Below, one piece after another: positions 1 to 8,635 of a stretch of 52,481 nucleotides of DNA. The stretch comes from an uncultured Clostridia bacterium. Its GTDB lineage: Bacteria; Bacillota; Clostridia; Christensenellales; UBA1242. Numbering within the stretch: the stretch's first letter is position 1; every line of letters begins with the position of its first letter. A program made the position numbers and the translations under genes. The notes below the pieces were generated by a model. That model searched no databases. It was not told where the DNA came from and was given only the letters and a program-made list of their open reading frames with translations. The DNA lies in NCBI GenBank assembly GCA_944350015.1, contig CALVNW010000007.1:1-52481 (forward strand). The letters are read 5' to 3'.

Positions 1-76
1 GGGCGGTGGGAGTCGAACCCACACCCTTTCGGACTTGCCCCTTAAACAAGCGCGTCTGCCATTCCGCCACGCCCGC
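1..76 (-). tRNA. tRNA-Leu (anticodon AAG), 3' end cut by window edge
   Basis: Read on the minus strand this folds as a class II tRNA. The acceptor strand GCGGGCG begins at 76 and its partner runs off position 1, so the last acceptor bases, the discriminator and any CCA are missing. The anticodon stem CUUGU/GCAAG encloses the loop UUAAGGG, so the anticodon is AAG (plus-strand 41-43), reading CUU. A variable arm CC-GAAA-GG and the T arm GUGGG-UUCGACU-CCCAC follow. The long variable arm and the overall match to bacterial tRNA-Leu make the identity firm. A34 would be expected to be converted to inosine by TadA. Confidence 0.95.
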
Positions 77-94
77 ATCATAGTGTACTTTATT

Positions 95-123
95 ATTATA
101 TAAATACTCACATAAAATGTCAA
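95..123 (-). promoter_or_regulatory. Sigma-A promoter of tRNA-Leu
   Basis: On the minus strand TTGACA (123-118) is separated by 17 bp from TATAAT (100-95). This perfect consensus puts the transcription start near 88, about 12 nt before the tRNA 5' end at 76. Confidence 0.85.
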
Positions 124-631
124 GCGTTTTACTAAAAAAGTTTTATTATTTTTATTTTTGTATAACTTTATTCTCGCTGGCAAGAAAGGTAAAACTATAT
201 TTTTTACTTATAAACTACTCTTTAAAAATATATGGGGCGAAAAATGACAAACATACGATAACTATGCTATACAAAATATGAGTAAAAAGTATGTAACTTT
301 TATTCTTATAAATAAAAAGAGTACAACGATTTTTTATTGTCTGTAAATCAATTTCAGAAAGATGAGATTAAAAACATATAAAAACCACAAAGCTAACAAG
401 CATTGCTATACATTCTGTGAAGAATTCCTTTTGCAAGTTTTATGTATTATCATCTTGTTTATAAATACTATTTAACTTTAAAATATTTCAACAAATTAAA
501 GTATAAAAGATGGGCATCTTAACTCATAAATAAAAATCTTTAAAACAAGAGCTTGAGTCAAAGTATTATAGCAGTTTAAAAATATTACAGTCACTTGGAA
601 AACTGCGCTAAAGCCTTATATCTTAAAAATC
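124..631. other. Intergenic region without recognisable gene
   Basis: About 500 bp of AT-rich DNA lies between the tRNA promoter and the stop codon of the pseudouridine synthase. I see no open frame with a ribosome-binding site and no convincing T-tailed hairpin. A weak imperfect pairing (TAG-CAGTTT with AAACTG-CTA, minus strand, about 577-617) could belong to a terminator of the upstream gene but is not convincing. Confidence 0.5.
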
Positions 632-1516
632 TTATAACAATTTGTTTGCAAGTTCTTCAAAATCTTTAGGAAAAGGAACTTTAAAGGTCAATGTCTTATT
701 AAGAAAAGGGTGATAAAAACTTATTTCGCTACATAAAAGGGCAGTATGGTCAATATGTTCGCTTTTATTACCATATAGGCAATCTCCAACTAGAGGATGT
801 CCGACACTTGAAAGGTGGACTCTAATTTGATGGGTTCTTCCATATTCTAATTTTAATTTAATTAAACTATATTTATCATTAAATTTTATGGGCTCCACAT
901 AGGTTTTGGCGGGTTTGCCCTCAGGAGACACTATTCGTTTGTGTTGATTGATTCCATTTTCTGTAATTGTTTGGATTTTGGCTTCTATCATAATCTCCTT
1001 ATCAATCTTTCCTTCACACAAAGCATAATATGTTTTATCAATATCTTTAATTTCCTTTTGAGCTATGCTATCTTTAGCAACTATTATAATTCCTGAAGTG
1101 TCCTTATCTAATCTATTGATAATTCTAAGGGTAAAGCTCGGCATTTTTTGTTGCATATAGTAGCATATTGCGCCTGCAAGATTTTCAGAGTAGTGAGAAC
1201 GGCTAGGCATACAGGCAAGACCTGAAGGCTTGTTGACTAATAAATAATAATCATCCTCATACACTATATCTAGAGGTATTATGCATTGCATAATACTAGT
1301 ACTAGTGTTTGGATTTGAATTTATTTCAAGAATGTCGTTTTGCTTTAAACCAGTTCTTATAGTCATACTTTGCCCATTTAGTACAATATTGCCCATCTTT
1401 TTTCTTAGGTTTGTAATATAGTTTTCTGAAAAACCATTGTCCTTTAAAAAATGGTAAACACTTCTATAATCCTTGTTAATAACATACTTTTGAAATCTAT
1501 TTTTGTCGTTAATCAT
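632..1516 (-). CDS. RluA/RluD-family 23S rRNA pseudouridine synthase
   Basis: This 294-residue protein converts uridine to pseudouridine in rRNA. An S4-like RNA-binding segment occupies residues about 15-65. The catalytic domain carries the family signature NRLDKDTSG with the presumed catalytic Asp137. A second motif, GRTHQIRVHL followed by GHPLVGD, lies in the C-terminal third. The length is normal for the family. Which uridine is modified cannot be told from sequence. The gene stands alone. The ATG at 1516 is kept because the S4-like part needs the full N-terminus. No Shine-Dalgarno sequence precedes it, and the promoter lies only 6 nt upstream, so the mRNA may be leaderless. Confidence 0.9.
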   Translation of the reverse strand: MINDKNRFQKYVINKDYRSVYHFLKDNGFSENYITNLRKKMGNIVLNGQSMTIRTGLKQNDILEINSNPNTSTSIMQCIIPLDIVYEDDYYLLVNKPSGLACMPSRSHYSENLAGAICYYMQQKMPSFTLRIINRLDKDTSGIIIVAKDSIAQKEIKDIDKTYYALCEGKIDKEIMIEAKIQTITENGINQHKRIVSPEGKPAKTYVEPIKFNDKYSLIKLKLEYGRTHQIRVHLSSVGHPLVGDCLYGNKSEHIDHTALLCSEISFYHPFLNKTLTFKVPFPKDFEELANKLL

Positions 1517-1522
1517 ATGATT

Positions 1523-1550
1523 ATTATACCAAATAATCGGTATTTTGCAA
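1523..1550 (-). promoter_or_regulatory. Extended -10 promoter abutting the pseudouridine synthase start codon
   Basis: Minus strand: TTGCAA (1550-1545), 16 bp spacer, then TGG-TATAAT with the -10 at 1528-1523. Six bases separate the -10 from the ATG at 1516, so the predicted +1 falls on the A of the start codon. Confidence 0.6.
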
Positions 1551-1586
1551 AGATTTTAATTAAACAAAATAATCTATTTAAAAAAC

Positions 1587-1615
1587 TTGACATAAAAAAA
1601 CGAATATAATATAAT
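1587..1615 (+). promoter_or_regulatory. Sigma-A promoter of the pheST transcription unit
   Basis: TTGACA (1587-1592), 17 bp spacer, TATAAT (1610-1615): a perfect consensus. The predicted start is near 1622, at the beginning of the T-box leader. Confidence 0.9.
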
Positions 1616-1621
1616 AGTCAA

Positions 1622-1921
1622 TGTAAAAATGCTATGATGAAAGAGTAGTAACAACCTTGATTTATTACAGAGAGCCTATCTATAGCTGAAAGATTGGGTA
1701 TAATAGGGGTTGCGAATTCGCTTTCTAGCAACATTTATGAAGTTTACTAAGGTTAAATGCCTTTGTAAATGTGTAGTTTATGTCGTATATCTGCGTTAAA
1801 GATAATTAAGGATTTAAAACTTTACTTATTGATTATTTTGTAAAGAAATTTAAATCAAAGTTAGGTGGTACCACGAAGAGCCTTCTTTCGTCCTAATAGA
1901 CTGAAGAAGGCTCTTATTTTT
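1622..1921 (+). ncRNA. T-box leader, phenylalanine-specific
   Basis: This is the tRNA-sensing leader of pheST. The Stem I base pairs TGCTA/TAGCA (1630-1634 with 1726-1730) and GAAAG/CTTTC (1639-1643 with 1721-1725), with the extra bases TGAT on one side as in a kink-turn. CAACC/GGTTG (1652-1656 with 1708-1712) closes the specifier loop, whose 3' side carries the Phe codon TTC at 1717-1719. The T-box sequence AGGTGGTACCACG (1863-1875) offers UGGU to the uncharged tRNA end. TTAGG (1861-1865) can pair with CCTAA (1892-1896) as antiterminator. The alternative is a perfect 12-bp terminator stem, 1876-1887 with 1904-1915, followed by ATTTTT. Uncharged tRNA-Phe should favour read-through into pheS. 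Confidence 0.96.
1876..1921 (+). terminator. Conditional terminator of the T-box leader
   Basis: AAGAGCCTTCTT (1876-1887) and AAGAAGGCTCTT (1904-1915) form a 12-bp stem with a 16-nt loop and a T tract. The loop holds the CCTAA used in the competing antiterminator. Confidence 0.95.
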
Positions 1922-1935
1922 AAGGAGAACAAAGT

Positions 1936-2964
1936 ATGATTGAAGAACAACTAAAGCAAATTAGAGAGGAGTTATCTACCTATATTAAAAATTCAACAAA
2001 TCTAAAAGAACTTAACGATGTGCGTGTTAAGGCATTTGGCAAGTCAGGACTTGTAACAGCTCTATCAAAGAATATGAGAGAGGTTGCGCCTGAGGATAGA
2101 CCTAAAGTAGGCTCACAAATAAACGCTGTTCGCAGTGAACTTGAGGAGCTTTTAAAAACTAAAGAGGCTGAATTTGAGAACGCTGAACTTGCCCGTAAAC
2201 TTCAAGAAGAGCAAATAGATATCACCGAGCCGTCTATCAAAGTTGAAATTGGGGCATATCATCCTGTAGCTGATGTCATTGACAGGCTTACAGACATCTG
2301 TGTAGATATGGGCTTTTCTGTTGTTGAAGGTCCTGAAATTGAGAGTGATTATTACAACTTTGAGGCTATGAACATACCTAAAAACCATCCATCTAGAGAT
2401 ATGCAAGACACATTCTTTATAACCGACGAAATATTATTAAGGTCGCAAACCTCAGCGGTACAAGCTAGAGAGATGGAAAAGCGCAAACCGCCATTCAAAA
2501 TAGTTTGTCCTGGTAAAACTTATAGAAATGATAGCGACGCTACTCATAGCCCTATATTCCACCAGCTTGAAGGGCTTGTAGTAGATGAAAATATTTCTAT
2601 GGCTGACTTAAAATCTATGTTAACAATCCTTATGAAAAGGCTATACGGAGAGGATACAAAAATAAGATTTAGACCTTCTTTCTTCCCATTTACAGAGCCA
2701 AGTATTGAAGTTGATGTTTCTTGTCCAAACTGCCACGGAACAGGTTGTAGTATATGCAAAGGCACCGGTATGCTAGAACTTTTAGGAGCGGGAGTTGTTA
2801 ACCCAAAAGTACTTGAGATGTCTGGCATAGATAGCAAAAAGTATAGAGGCTTTGCGTTTGGATTTGGACTTGATAGAACTGCTATGATTTTAGACAGCAT
2901 CAGCAATATTAGAAGCCTATATAGAAACGATATAAGATTTTTAGAACAAATGAAAGGAGAGTAA
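1936..2964 (+). CDS. pheS: Phenylalanyl-tRNA synthetase alpha subunit
   Basis: PheS (342 aa) is the catalytic subunit of the (alpha-beta)2 enzyme that charges tRNA-Phe. An N-terminal helical coiled-coil region (about 1-85) is followed by the class II core, with VVEGPEIESDYYNF and a C-terminal GFGLDRTAM arginine motif. A cysteine-rich insertion CPNCHGTGCSICKGTG at about 262-277 resembles the one in many other bacterial PheS proteins and may bind metal. The start is supported by AAGGAG (1922-1927) 8 nt upstream. It is co-transcribed with pheT one base downstream and controlled by the T-box. Confidence 0.98.
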   Translation: MIEEQLKQIREELSTYIKNSTNLKELNDVRVKAFGKSGLVTALSKNMREVAPEDRPKVGSQINAVRSELEELLKTKEAEFENAELARKLQEEQIDITEPSIKVEIGAYHPVADVIDRLTDICVDMGFSVVEGPEIESDYYNFEAMNIPKNHPSRDMQDTFFITDEILLRSQTSAVQAREMEKRKPPFKIVCPGKTYRNDSDATHSPIFHQLEGLVVDENISMADLKSMLTILMKRLYGEDTKIRFRPSFFPFTEPSIEVDVSCPNCHGTGCSICKGTGMLELLGAGVVNPKVLEMSGIDSKKYRGFAFGFGLDRTAMILDSISNIRSLYRNDIRFLEQMKGE

Positions 2965-2965
2965 G

Positions 2966-5380
2966 ATGAAGGTAACTTATAATTGGCTAAAGGACTTTGT
3001 AAATATAACAGCATCGCCTGAAGAAGTTGCAGACAAGTTGACATCAGCTGGTATGGAAGTTGAAGAGATAGTTTATCAAAATAAACACTTGCACGATGTT
3101 GTTGTAGGTAGAATCCTAAAGATAGAAAAACATCCACAAGCAGATAAACTGGTGGTTTGCCAGGTTGATATTGGCAAGGAAATCACTCAAATAATCACAG
3201 CAGCAACAAACGTATTTGAAGGGGCAATTGTTCCTGTAAGTTTACCAGGAGCCGACCTTGTAAACGGCGTGAAAATACAAAAATCAAAACTCAGAGGCGT
3301 TGACTCTTGCGGTATGTTCTGCTCTGGCGAAGAACTTGGTATAGATGAGAACTATTTTGAAGGTGCAGGGGTAAATGGGATCCTTATATTGCCTGCAGAT
3401 ATGAAAATAGGTCAGCCTATTGATAAAGCTTTAATGCTTGATGATGTGATTTTTGATATAAATATCACACCGAACAGAGCCGACTGTATGAGCGTAATCG
3501 GCATAGCTAGAGAGGTTTCTGCTCTTTACGGCATTGAGATGCGTAAGATTAACCTTAGCTATGATATAGACGTCTACGCAAAGGATACTGTAAGAGATTA
3601 TGTAAATGTAAGCGTCAATACTCCAAATTGTAAACGCTATATGGCAAGTGCTGTAACAAACGTAAAGATTGAAAGGTCACCACTATGGATGAGAGCTAGA
3701 CTCAATGCAGTTGGAATTAAGCCTATAAACACAATGGTCGATATAACAAACTATGTGCTTATCGAAATGGGTCAGCCACTTCACGCTTTTGACCAAGAGG
3801 AGATTGAAGGACAACAAATCAATGTAAGGCAAGCGAGAGTCGGCGAGCAAATAGATGCGCTTAATCATAACACCTACGAACTTGATGAAAGCGTTATGGT
3901 AATTGCCGACAGCAAAAAGCCTATGGTTATAGCAGGAGTTATAGGTGGTACCAATTCTTGTATCAACGACAATACTAAAACCTGCGTACTTGAAAGCGCT
4001 GTATTTGATTTAAAATCTATAAGGCTTACAAGTAGAAAGATAGGCGTTAGAACTGACTCATCTGCGCGTTACAGCAAGGGCGTAAATGTTGCAAGTGCAA
4101 AAATGGGTATAGAAAGAGCCCTTCACCTTGTATCAAAAATCAAGTGTGGCAAAGTTGTTCGCGGTATAATTGATATTGCATCCGAAAAGAATGAAGAGCG
4201 TACTATTGTTATATCTGTTAAATTAATTAATGACATCTTAGGCGTAGAAATTCCAACTAAGGATATGCTTAGAATACTTAACAATCTAGGTATCAAATCA
4301 ACTCTTGCTGGTGACAGAATGACTTGCGTAATACCACCTTATAGAGAAGACCTTGAAAATGATTATGATATTGCCGAGGAAATTATAAGACTTTATGGTT
4401 ATGATGTCTATGATAATGTTGACTACGAATTGTTCAAGAACTCAGCAGTAACAGAGGGACACCATCATCCAAGACTTGCTTTAGAGCGTAAACTGCGAAG
4501 TCTGCTTGTAAACAATGGTTTTTACGAGAATATATCGTACACTCTAGTGCCAAGCGACATTGCAAATAAACTACTTATAACTGACAATAGAAAAAATCTC
4601 ATAAGAATTGCAAATCCTATTAGTGAAGATATATCTTGTATGAGAACTTGTATGGCAGATTCGCTTCTTGCTAGCATCGCATATAACCAGAGCGTTGGTA
4701 ATAAAAACTTGAAGATATTCGAATGTGGTAGGGTATATCTTACTGATGAGCTTCCTCTCAAAAACCTTCCAACTGAGAAAAATATGCTTGCAATTGCAAT
4801 TTGTGATGATAGCACGAAAAACAATGAAAACTTTTTCTATATGAAGGGTGTAGTTGAGGCTATTTTAAATAACACTTCAATCAAATATAGCCTTGTAAGG
4901 TCATCCCAGCCATATCTTCACCCAGGAATCTCTGCCGATATATTAGTTGATGATAAGGTCATTGCATCATTTGGACAAATTCACCCGATTGTTGCTAAGA
5001 ATTACGGAGTGACAAGCACAATAGTGTACGCAGAGATAGATGATGATTATTTAGCATCTCTTCCAGCCAAGAAAATTGCAACCAAGAATATCTCAAAATA
5101 TCCAATAGTAGAACGAGATATCGCTGTTATCGTGGATGAGAAAATTACAGTACAAGAAATGCTTGACGCTATTAAATCATCTTGTGGCAAGCTATACTAT
5201 AAAGCAAAACTATTTGACATCTATAGAAGCAAAGAGATGCAATCAGACAAGAAAAAGAGTGTTGCTTTCAACGTAAAACTATCGGATACAGAAAAAACAT
5301 TGACAGACGAAGAAGTTAATAAGGTTATGCAAAAGATATTGAAATCACTTAGCTTTAGATTTGGAGCGGTTCTTAGATGA
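2966..5380 (+). CDS. pheT: Phenylalanyl-tRNA synthetase beta subunit
   Basis: PheT (804 aa, full length) carries an N-terminal tRNA-binding OB domain (about 39-150), the B3/B4 editing region that clears mischarged Tyr-tRNA-Phe (about 205-380), the B5 domain (about 400-470) and a C-terminal ferredoxin-fold anticodon-binding domain (last ~95 residues). AAAGGAG lies just upstream of the ATG. It pairs with PheS to form the tetramer. Its last codons overlap the ATG of the cysteine desulfurase by 4 bp, so the three genes look translationally coupled and under the same T-box. Confidence 0.97.
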   Translation: MKVTYNWLKDFVNITASPEEVADKLTSAGMEVEEIVYQNKHLHDVVVGRILKIEKHPQADKLVVCQVDIGKEITQIITAATNVFEGAIVPVSLPGADLVNGVKIQKSKLRGVDSCGMFCSGEELGIDENYFEGAGVNGILILPADMKIGQPIDKALMLDDVIFDINITPNRADCMSVIGIAREVSALYGIEMRKINLSYDIDVYAKDTVRDYVNVSVNTPNCKRYMASAVTNVKIERSPLWMRARLNAVGIKPINTMVDITNYVLIEMGQPLHAFDQEEIEGQQINVRQARVGEQIDALNHNTYELDESVMVIADSKKPMVIAGVIGGTNSCINDNTKTCVLESAVFDLKSIRLTSRKIGVRTDSSARYSKGVNVASAKMGIERALHLVSKIKCGKVVRGIIDIASEKNEERTIVISVKLINDILGVEIPTKDMLRILNNLGIKSTLAGDRMTCVIPPYREDLENDYDIAEEIIRLYGYDVYDNVDYELFKNSAVTEGHHHPRLALERKLRSLLVNNGFYENISYTLVPSDIANKLLITDNRKNLIRIANPISEDISCMRTCMADSLLASIAYNQSVGNKNLKIFECGRVYLTDELPLKNLPTEKNMLAIAICDDSTKNNENFFYMKGVVEAILNNTSIKYSLVRSSQPYLHPGISADILVDDKVIASFGQIHPIVAKNYGVTSTIVYAEIDDDYLASLPAKKIATKNISKYPIVERDIAVIVDEKITVQEMLDAIKSSCGKLYYKAKLFDIYRSKEMQSDKKKSVAFNVKLSDTEKTLTDEEVNKVMQKILKSLSFRFGAVLR

Positions 5381-6492
5381 TTTATCTTGATAACGCTGCA
5401 ACAACAAAGATGTTAGAAGGAGCGGTAGACGTATACGCAAAATATGCCTGCCAATCTTTTTTTAACCCTTCTGCCGGATATAACAAGGCAATCAATATTG
5501 CAAAGGACCTTGAAAGAGTACGAAATATAATTTTAAACAAACTAGGCGCAAAAGGCGATGTCATCTTTACGAGTGGAGCAACAGAAAGTAATAACCTAGC
5601 CATATTTGGCAGTAAAAGAAATGGTAAGTGGGAGTATGTATTCTCTGAAGGTGAGCATCCAAGTGTATATAATGTTGCAAAAGAACTTGAAAGTCAAGGT
5701 TTTATCGTACATTTTATTGGTTTAAGAAAAGATGGACAAATTGACTATGAGCAATTGGAAAGTGTTTTAAATGAAAAAACAAGACTTATATCTACAATGC
5801 ACGTAAGCAATGAAACTGGTGCTATCAATGATTTGCACCTTATTGATAAGATTAGACAAAAGAAATGCCCAAAAGCTCTTCTTCACATAGATGGAGTACA
5901 AGCTTTTTGTAAACTAGAATACAATATAACCGATTATAATATTGATTTATACACTATATCTGGTCATAAATTCTGTGGACCTAAAGGTGTTGGCGCTCTC
6001 TTTGTCAAAAACATATCTTCACTAAAAAACACTGTGTTTGGTGGCGGGCAAGAGGGTGGTTATCGCTCTGGCACAGAAAATGTGCCGGCAATTATGGCAA
6101 TGGGTTACGCGATTGAGCACTATAACACAAAAGAAAATTACTCAAAAGTTGAGAGCCTAAAAGAAGCTTTCTTAGCGGAAATAAGAAAAGAAGATAAAAT
6201 AGACACAATAGAAGGTGACAGCCCATATATAGTAGGACTCAACCTAAAAGGTGTGAATGGTGAGACCATTATGAGAGCACTGCAAGATGAGGATATTCTA
6301 GTTGGCATTGGTAGCGCCTGCTCAACTAAAAAAGCAGGAAATAGAGTTTTAAATAGTATTGGTTACAATCTAAACGAAATCAAGTCGCATATAAGAATAT
6401 CTTTTATAGCAGATTTAACCATAGACGAGGCGAAATTTGCAGGCAAAAAAATAGTTGAAATATACAATAGAATTTGGGAGAATGTAAAATGA
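5377..6492 (+). CDS. Cysteine desulfurase (NifS/IscS family)
   Basis: This 371-residue PLP enzyme removes sulfur from cysteine as a protein persulfide. The PLP lysine is Lys198 in SGHKFCGPKG and the catalytic cysteine is Cys315 in GSACSTKKAG. The early GATESNN stretch is the PLP-phosphate region. It overlaps pheT by 4 bp and thiI by 4 bp (ATGA). Adjacency to thiI suggests it is the dedicated sulfur donor for tRNA 4-thiouridine formation, as with the NifZ-ThiI pair of Bacillus. A wider role in Fe-S assembly cannot be excluded. Confidence 0.93.
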   Translation: MIYLDNAATTKMLEGAVDVYAKYACQSFFNPSAGYNKAINIAKDLERVRNIILNKLGAKGDVIFTSGATESNNLAIFGSKRNGKWEYVFSEGEHPSVYNVAKELESQGFIVHFIGLRKDGQIDYEQLESVLNEKTRLISTMHVSNETGAINDLHLIDKIRQKKCPKALLHIDGVQAFCKLEYNITDYNIDLYTISGHKFCGPKGVGALFVKNISSLKNTVFGGGQEGGYRSGTENVPAIMAMGYAIEHYNTKENYSKVESLKEAFLAEIRKEDKIDTIEGDSPYIVGLNLKGVNGETIMRALQDEDILVGIGSACSTKKAGNRVLNSIGYNLNEIKSHIRISFIADLTIDEAKFAGKKIVEIYNRIWENVK

Positions 6493-7652
6493 AAGTAATT
6501 TTACTAAGATTTGGTGAGCTCTATCTAAAAGGTCACAATAGAAACATCTTTGAAAATACTTTAATTCAAAATATAAAAAATTCGCTTACTGGTGAAACTT
6601 TTTCCTTTTCAAAGACCTTTGGTAGATATGTTATATCTGACTACGACGAAAAACGCCAAGATGAAATCGTAAGTAAATTGAAAAAAGTGTTTGGTCTGTA
6701 CAGTTTAAGCATCGCAGAAGAGGTTGATGCACAGTTAGAGACAATAAAGCAGGTTGTTAGCAATATAAAAATAGGAAAACAAAGCTTTAAAGTGTTTGTT
6801 AAGCGCGCTGACAAAACCTTTCCTCTCTCGTCAATGGAACTTGCAAGAGAGCTTGGCGGGGTGGTATTAGATAATAACAATGAAAGCACGGTAGACCTAT
6901 ATAATCCGCAAAGAGAAATCTATGTCGACATTAGACTTAATCATAAAGCATATATCTTTGATGAGATAATCAAATGCCAAGGCGGGCTTCCACTTGGGAC
7001 CTCTGGAAAAGGGTTATTATTACTCTCAGGTGGTATTGATAGCCCAGTTGCAGGCTACCTAATGGCAAAACGAGGAATGACATTAGAGGCTTTGCATTTT
7101 CATAGTTATCCCTATACTTCAGAGCAGGCAAGAGACAAAGTTATAGAACTTGCCAGGCTCTTGTGTGAATACGTAGGCGAAATAAAACTGCACATTGTAT
7201 CTTTTGCTCGTGTTCAAGAAGAAATACACAAAAGATGCAAAAGTGAATTTATGATAACCATAATGAGAAGAATAATGATGAGGGTGGCAGAAAGGCTTTG
7301 CAAAGCAAATAACCTAGGAGCAATTATAACAGGAGAGAGTCTAGGGCAAGTTGCAAGTCAAACAATGCAAAGTATGACGGTGACAGGCAATGTGGTAAAG
7401 GAATTGCCAGTTTTTAGACCGTGCATCGCTATGGATAAAGAAGATATAATTGCGGTTTCTAAAGACATTGACACCTACGAAACTTCGATACTGCCTTATG
7501 AAGATTGTTGCACGGTATTCCTGCCAAAGAACCCAGTTATAAAGCCAACAATAAAGCAAGCAGAGCAAGAAGAAAGTTATCTAAACATTGATTCACTAGT
7601 GGAGGAGTGTATAAATAGGGAAGAGGTTATAACTATCCGCAAAGACAGCTAA
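6489..7652 (+). CDS. thiI: tRNA 4-thiouridine synthetase ThiI (no rhodanese domain)
   Basis: ThiI adenylates U8 of tRNA and exchanges oxygen for sulfur. The protein has an N-terminal ferredoxin-like/THUMP region and a PP-loop ATPase motif SGGIDSP at about 180. It ends near residue 387 and lacks the C-terminal rhodanese domain of the E. coli protein, so persulfide must come directly from the desulfurase next door. The start is the ATG at 6489, inside the desulfurase stop, with GGGAG at 6476-6480. A TTG further upstream at 6474 overlaps this ribosome-binding site and is unlikely to be used. Confidence 0.95.
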   Translation: MKVILLRFGELYLKGHNRNIFENTLIQNIKNSLTGETFSFSKTFGRYVISDYDEKRQDEIVSKLKKVFGLYSLSIAEEVDAQLETIKQVVSNIKIGKQSFKVFVKRADKTFPLSSMELARELGGVVLDNNNESTVDLYNPQREIYVDIRLNHKAYIFDEIIKCQGGLPLGTSGKGLLLLSGGIDSPVAGYLMAKRGMTLEALHFHSYPYTSEQARDKVIELARLLCEYVGEIKLHIVSFARVQEEIHKRCKSEFMITIMRRIMMRVAERLCKANNLGAIITGESLGQVASQTMQSMTVTGNVVKELPVFRPCIAMDKEDIIAVSKDIDTYETSILPYEDCCTVFLPKNPVIKPTIKQAEQEESYLNIDSLVEECINREEVITIRKDS

Positions 7653-7813
7653 AATTTTATCAAAACAAAGACTTACACAATTTTTATTTATTAGTGTTTT
7701 TAATATATAATAGGATTTATTAGAAAGTTAATTAAAAAGCACAGCTTAAGATATAAATGTAATTATATTAAAATAAAACTAATAAAGTAATCAAAAACTG
7801 ATTGCTTAAAATC

Positions 7814-7839
7814 AAAGAAGGAGAGTATCCTTCTTTTTT
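7814..7839 (+). terminator. Terminator of the pheST-desulfurase-thiI unit
   Basis: AAAGAAGGA (7814-7822) and TCCTTCTTT (7828-7836) form a 9-bp stem with a 5-nt loop and a run of T to 7839. Confidence 0.85.
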
Positions 7840-8048
7840 ATTGTCAACATTTAGAATAACGAAATAATCTTTAGTTAAAACACCTTTTTGTAATCATCCA
7901 TATTTAAGGAGGGTGAAGACTTTAACTAATCTTAGGCTTTTCTTAAACCACTTATGCATAGGCGAGAATATTTATAAAAACGACTTTTATAAAAATGCAT
8001 ATTATACAATATATATCAAAAATGAATGCATAAATATACAAAAATCAC

Positions 8049-8077
8049 TTGCATAATTATAAAAAATGATGTATAAT
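8049..8077 (+). promoter_or_regulatory. Sigma-A promoter of argR-recN
   Basis: TTGCAT (8049-8054), 17 bp, TATAAT (8072-8077); start near 8084. Just downstream, TGAAT (8091) and ATTCA (8104-8108) are ARG-box-like half sites, but their 8-bp spacing is not the canonical 4 bp, so autoregulation by ArgR is only a possibility. Confidence 0.7.
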
Positions 8078-8124
8078 AATCAAAAATAGATGAATATCTA
8101 TAAATTCATAAATATTCATAATCG

Positions 8125-8153
8125 CTATAGCCCTTTTAAATAAAGGGCTATAG
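8125..8153 (+). promoter_or_regulatory. 12-bp hairpin in the argR leader
   Basis: CTATAGCCCTTT (8125-8136) pairs perfectly with AAAGGGCTATAG (8142-8153) around a 5-nt loop. It ends 5 nt before the AAGGAG ribosome-binding site (8159-8164) and has no T tract, so it is not a terminator. It may stabilise the mRNA or affect translation. Confidence 0.7.
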
Positions 8154-8170
8154 ACATCAAGGAGAAAAGT

Positions 8171-8623
8171 ATGGCAAGAAGCGCTAGACAGTCCAAAATC
8201 TTGGAGTTAATATCCACGAAGGAAATTGAGACGCAAGATGAGCTCGCAAGAGAGCTACGAAATGCAAATTTTGATATAACTCAAGCTACTATCTCAAGAG
8301 ATATAAAAGAGCTTGGGCTTACTAAAATTTTGTCTAGCACAGGCAAATATAAATATTGTTTCGTAGGCTCAGACGAACAAGTCATATCCAATAAATACAT
8401 AACAATCTTTAAAGAATCAGTGATATCAGTTAAGGTTGCAATGAACCTTGTTGTAATAAAAACTATGAAAGGTTTAGGGTCTGGTCTATCGAGCTTTGTT
8501 GACAAACTCAACATAAACGAGCTTATGGGCGCCGTAAACGGAGATGACACAGTAATGCTTATCTTCCCTACAACAACCTTAGCGAGTCAAGCTGTCGTAA
8601 CGCTAAACGATATGTTAAATTAA
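8171..8623 (+). CDS. argR: Arginine repressor ArgR
   Basis: ArgR (150 aa) is the hexameric arginine-sensing regulator of arginine metabolism. The N-terminal winged helix reads TQDELARELRN then TQATISRDIKELGL. The C-terminal oligomerisation and arginine-binding domain ends in MGAVNGDDTVMLIFP, close to the family GTIAGDDT motif. AAGGAG precedes the ATG. recN follows after 12 bp, the argR-recN linkage seen widely in Firmicutes. No arginine biosynthesis genes are in this window. Confidence 0.95.
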   Translation: MARSARQSKILELISTKEIETQDELARELRNANFDITQATISRDIKELGLTKILSSTGKYKYCFVGSDEQVISNKYITIFKESVISVKVAMNLVVIKTMKGLGSGLSSFVDKLNINELMGAVNGDDTVMLIFPTTTLASQAVVTLNDMLN

Positions 8624-8635
8624 AAGGATAATTAT

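Noticed and set aside
2544..3137. 197-residue open frame opposite pheS/pheT
   Set aside because: It is a shadow of two certain genes, with no start signals.
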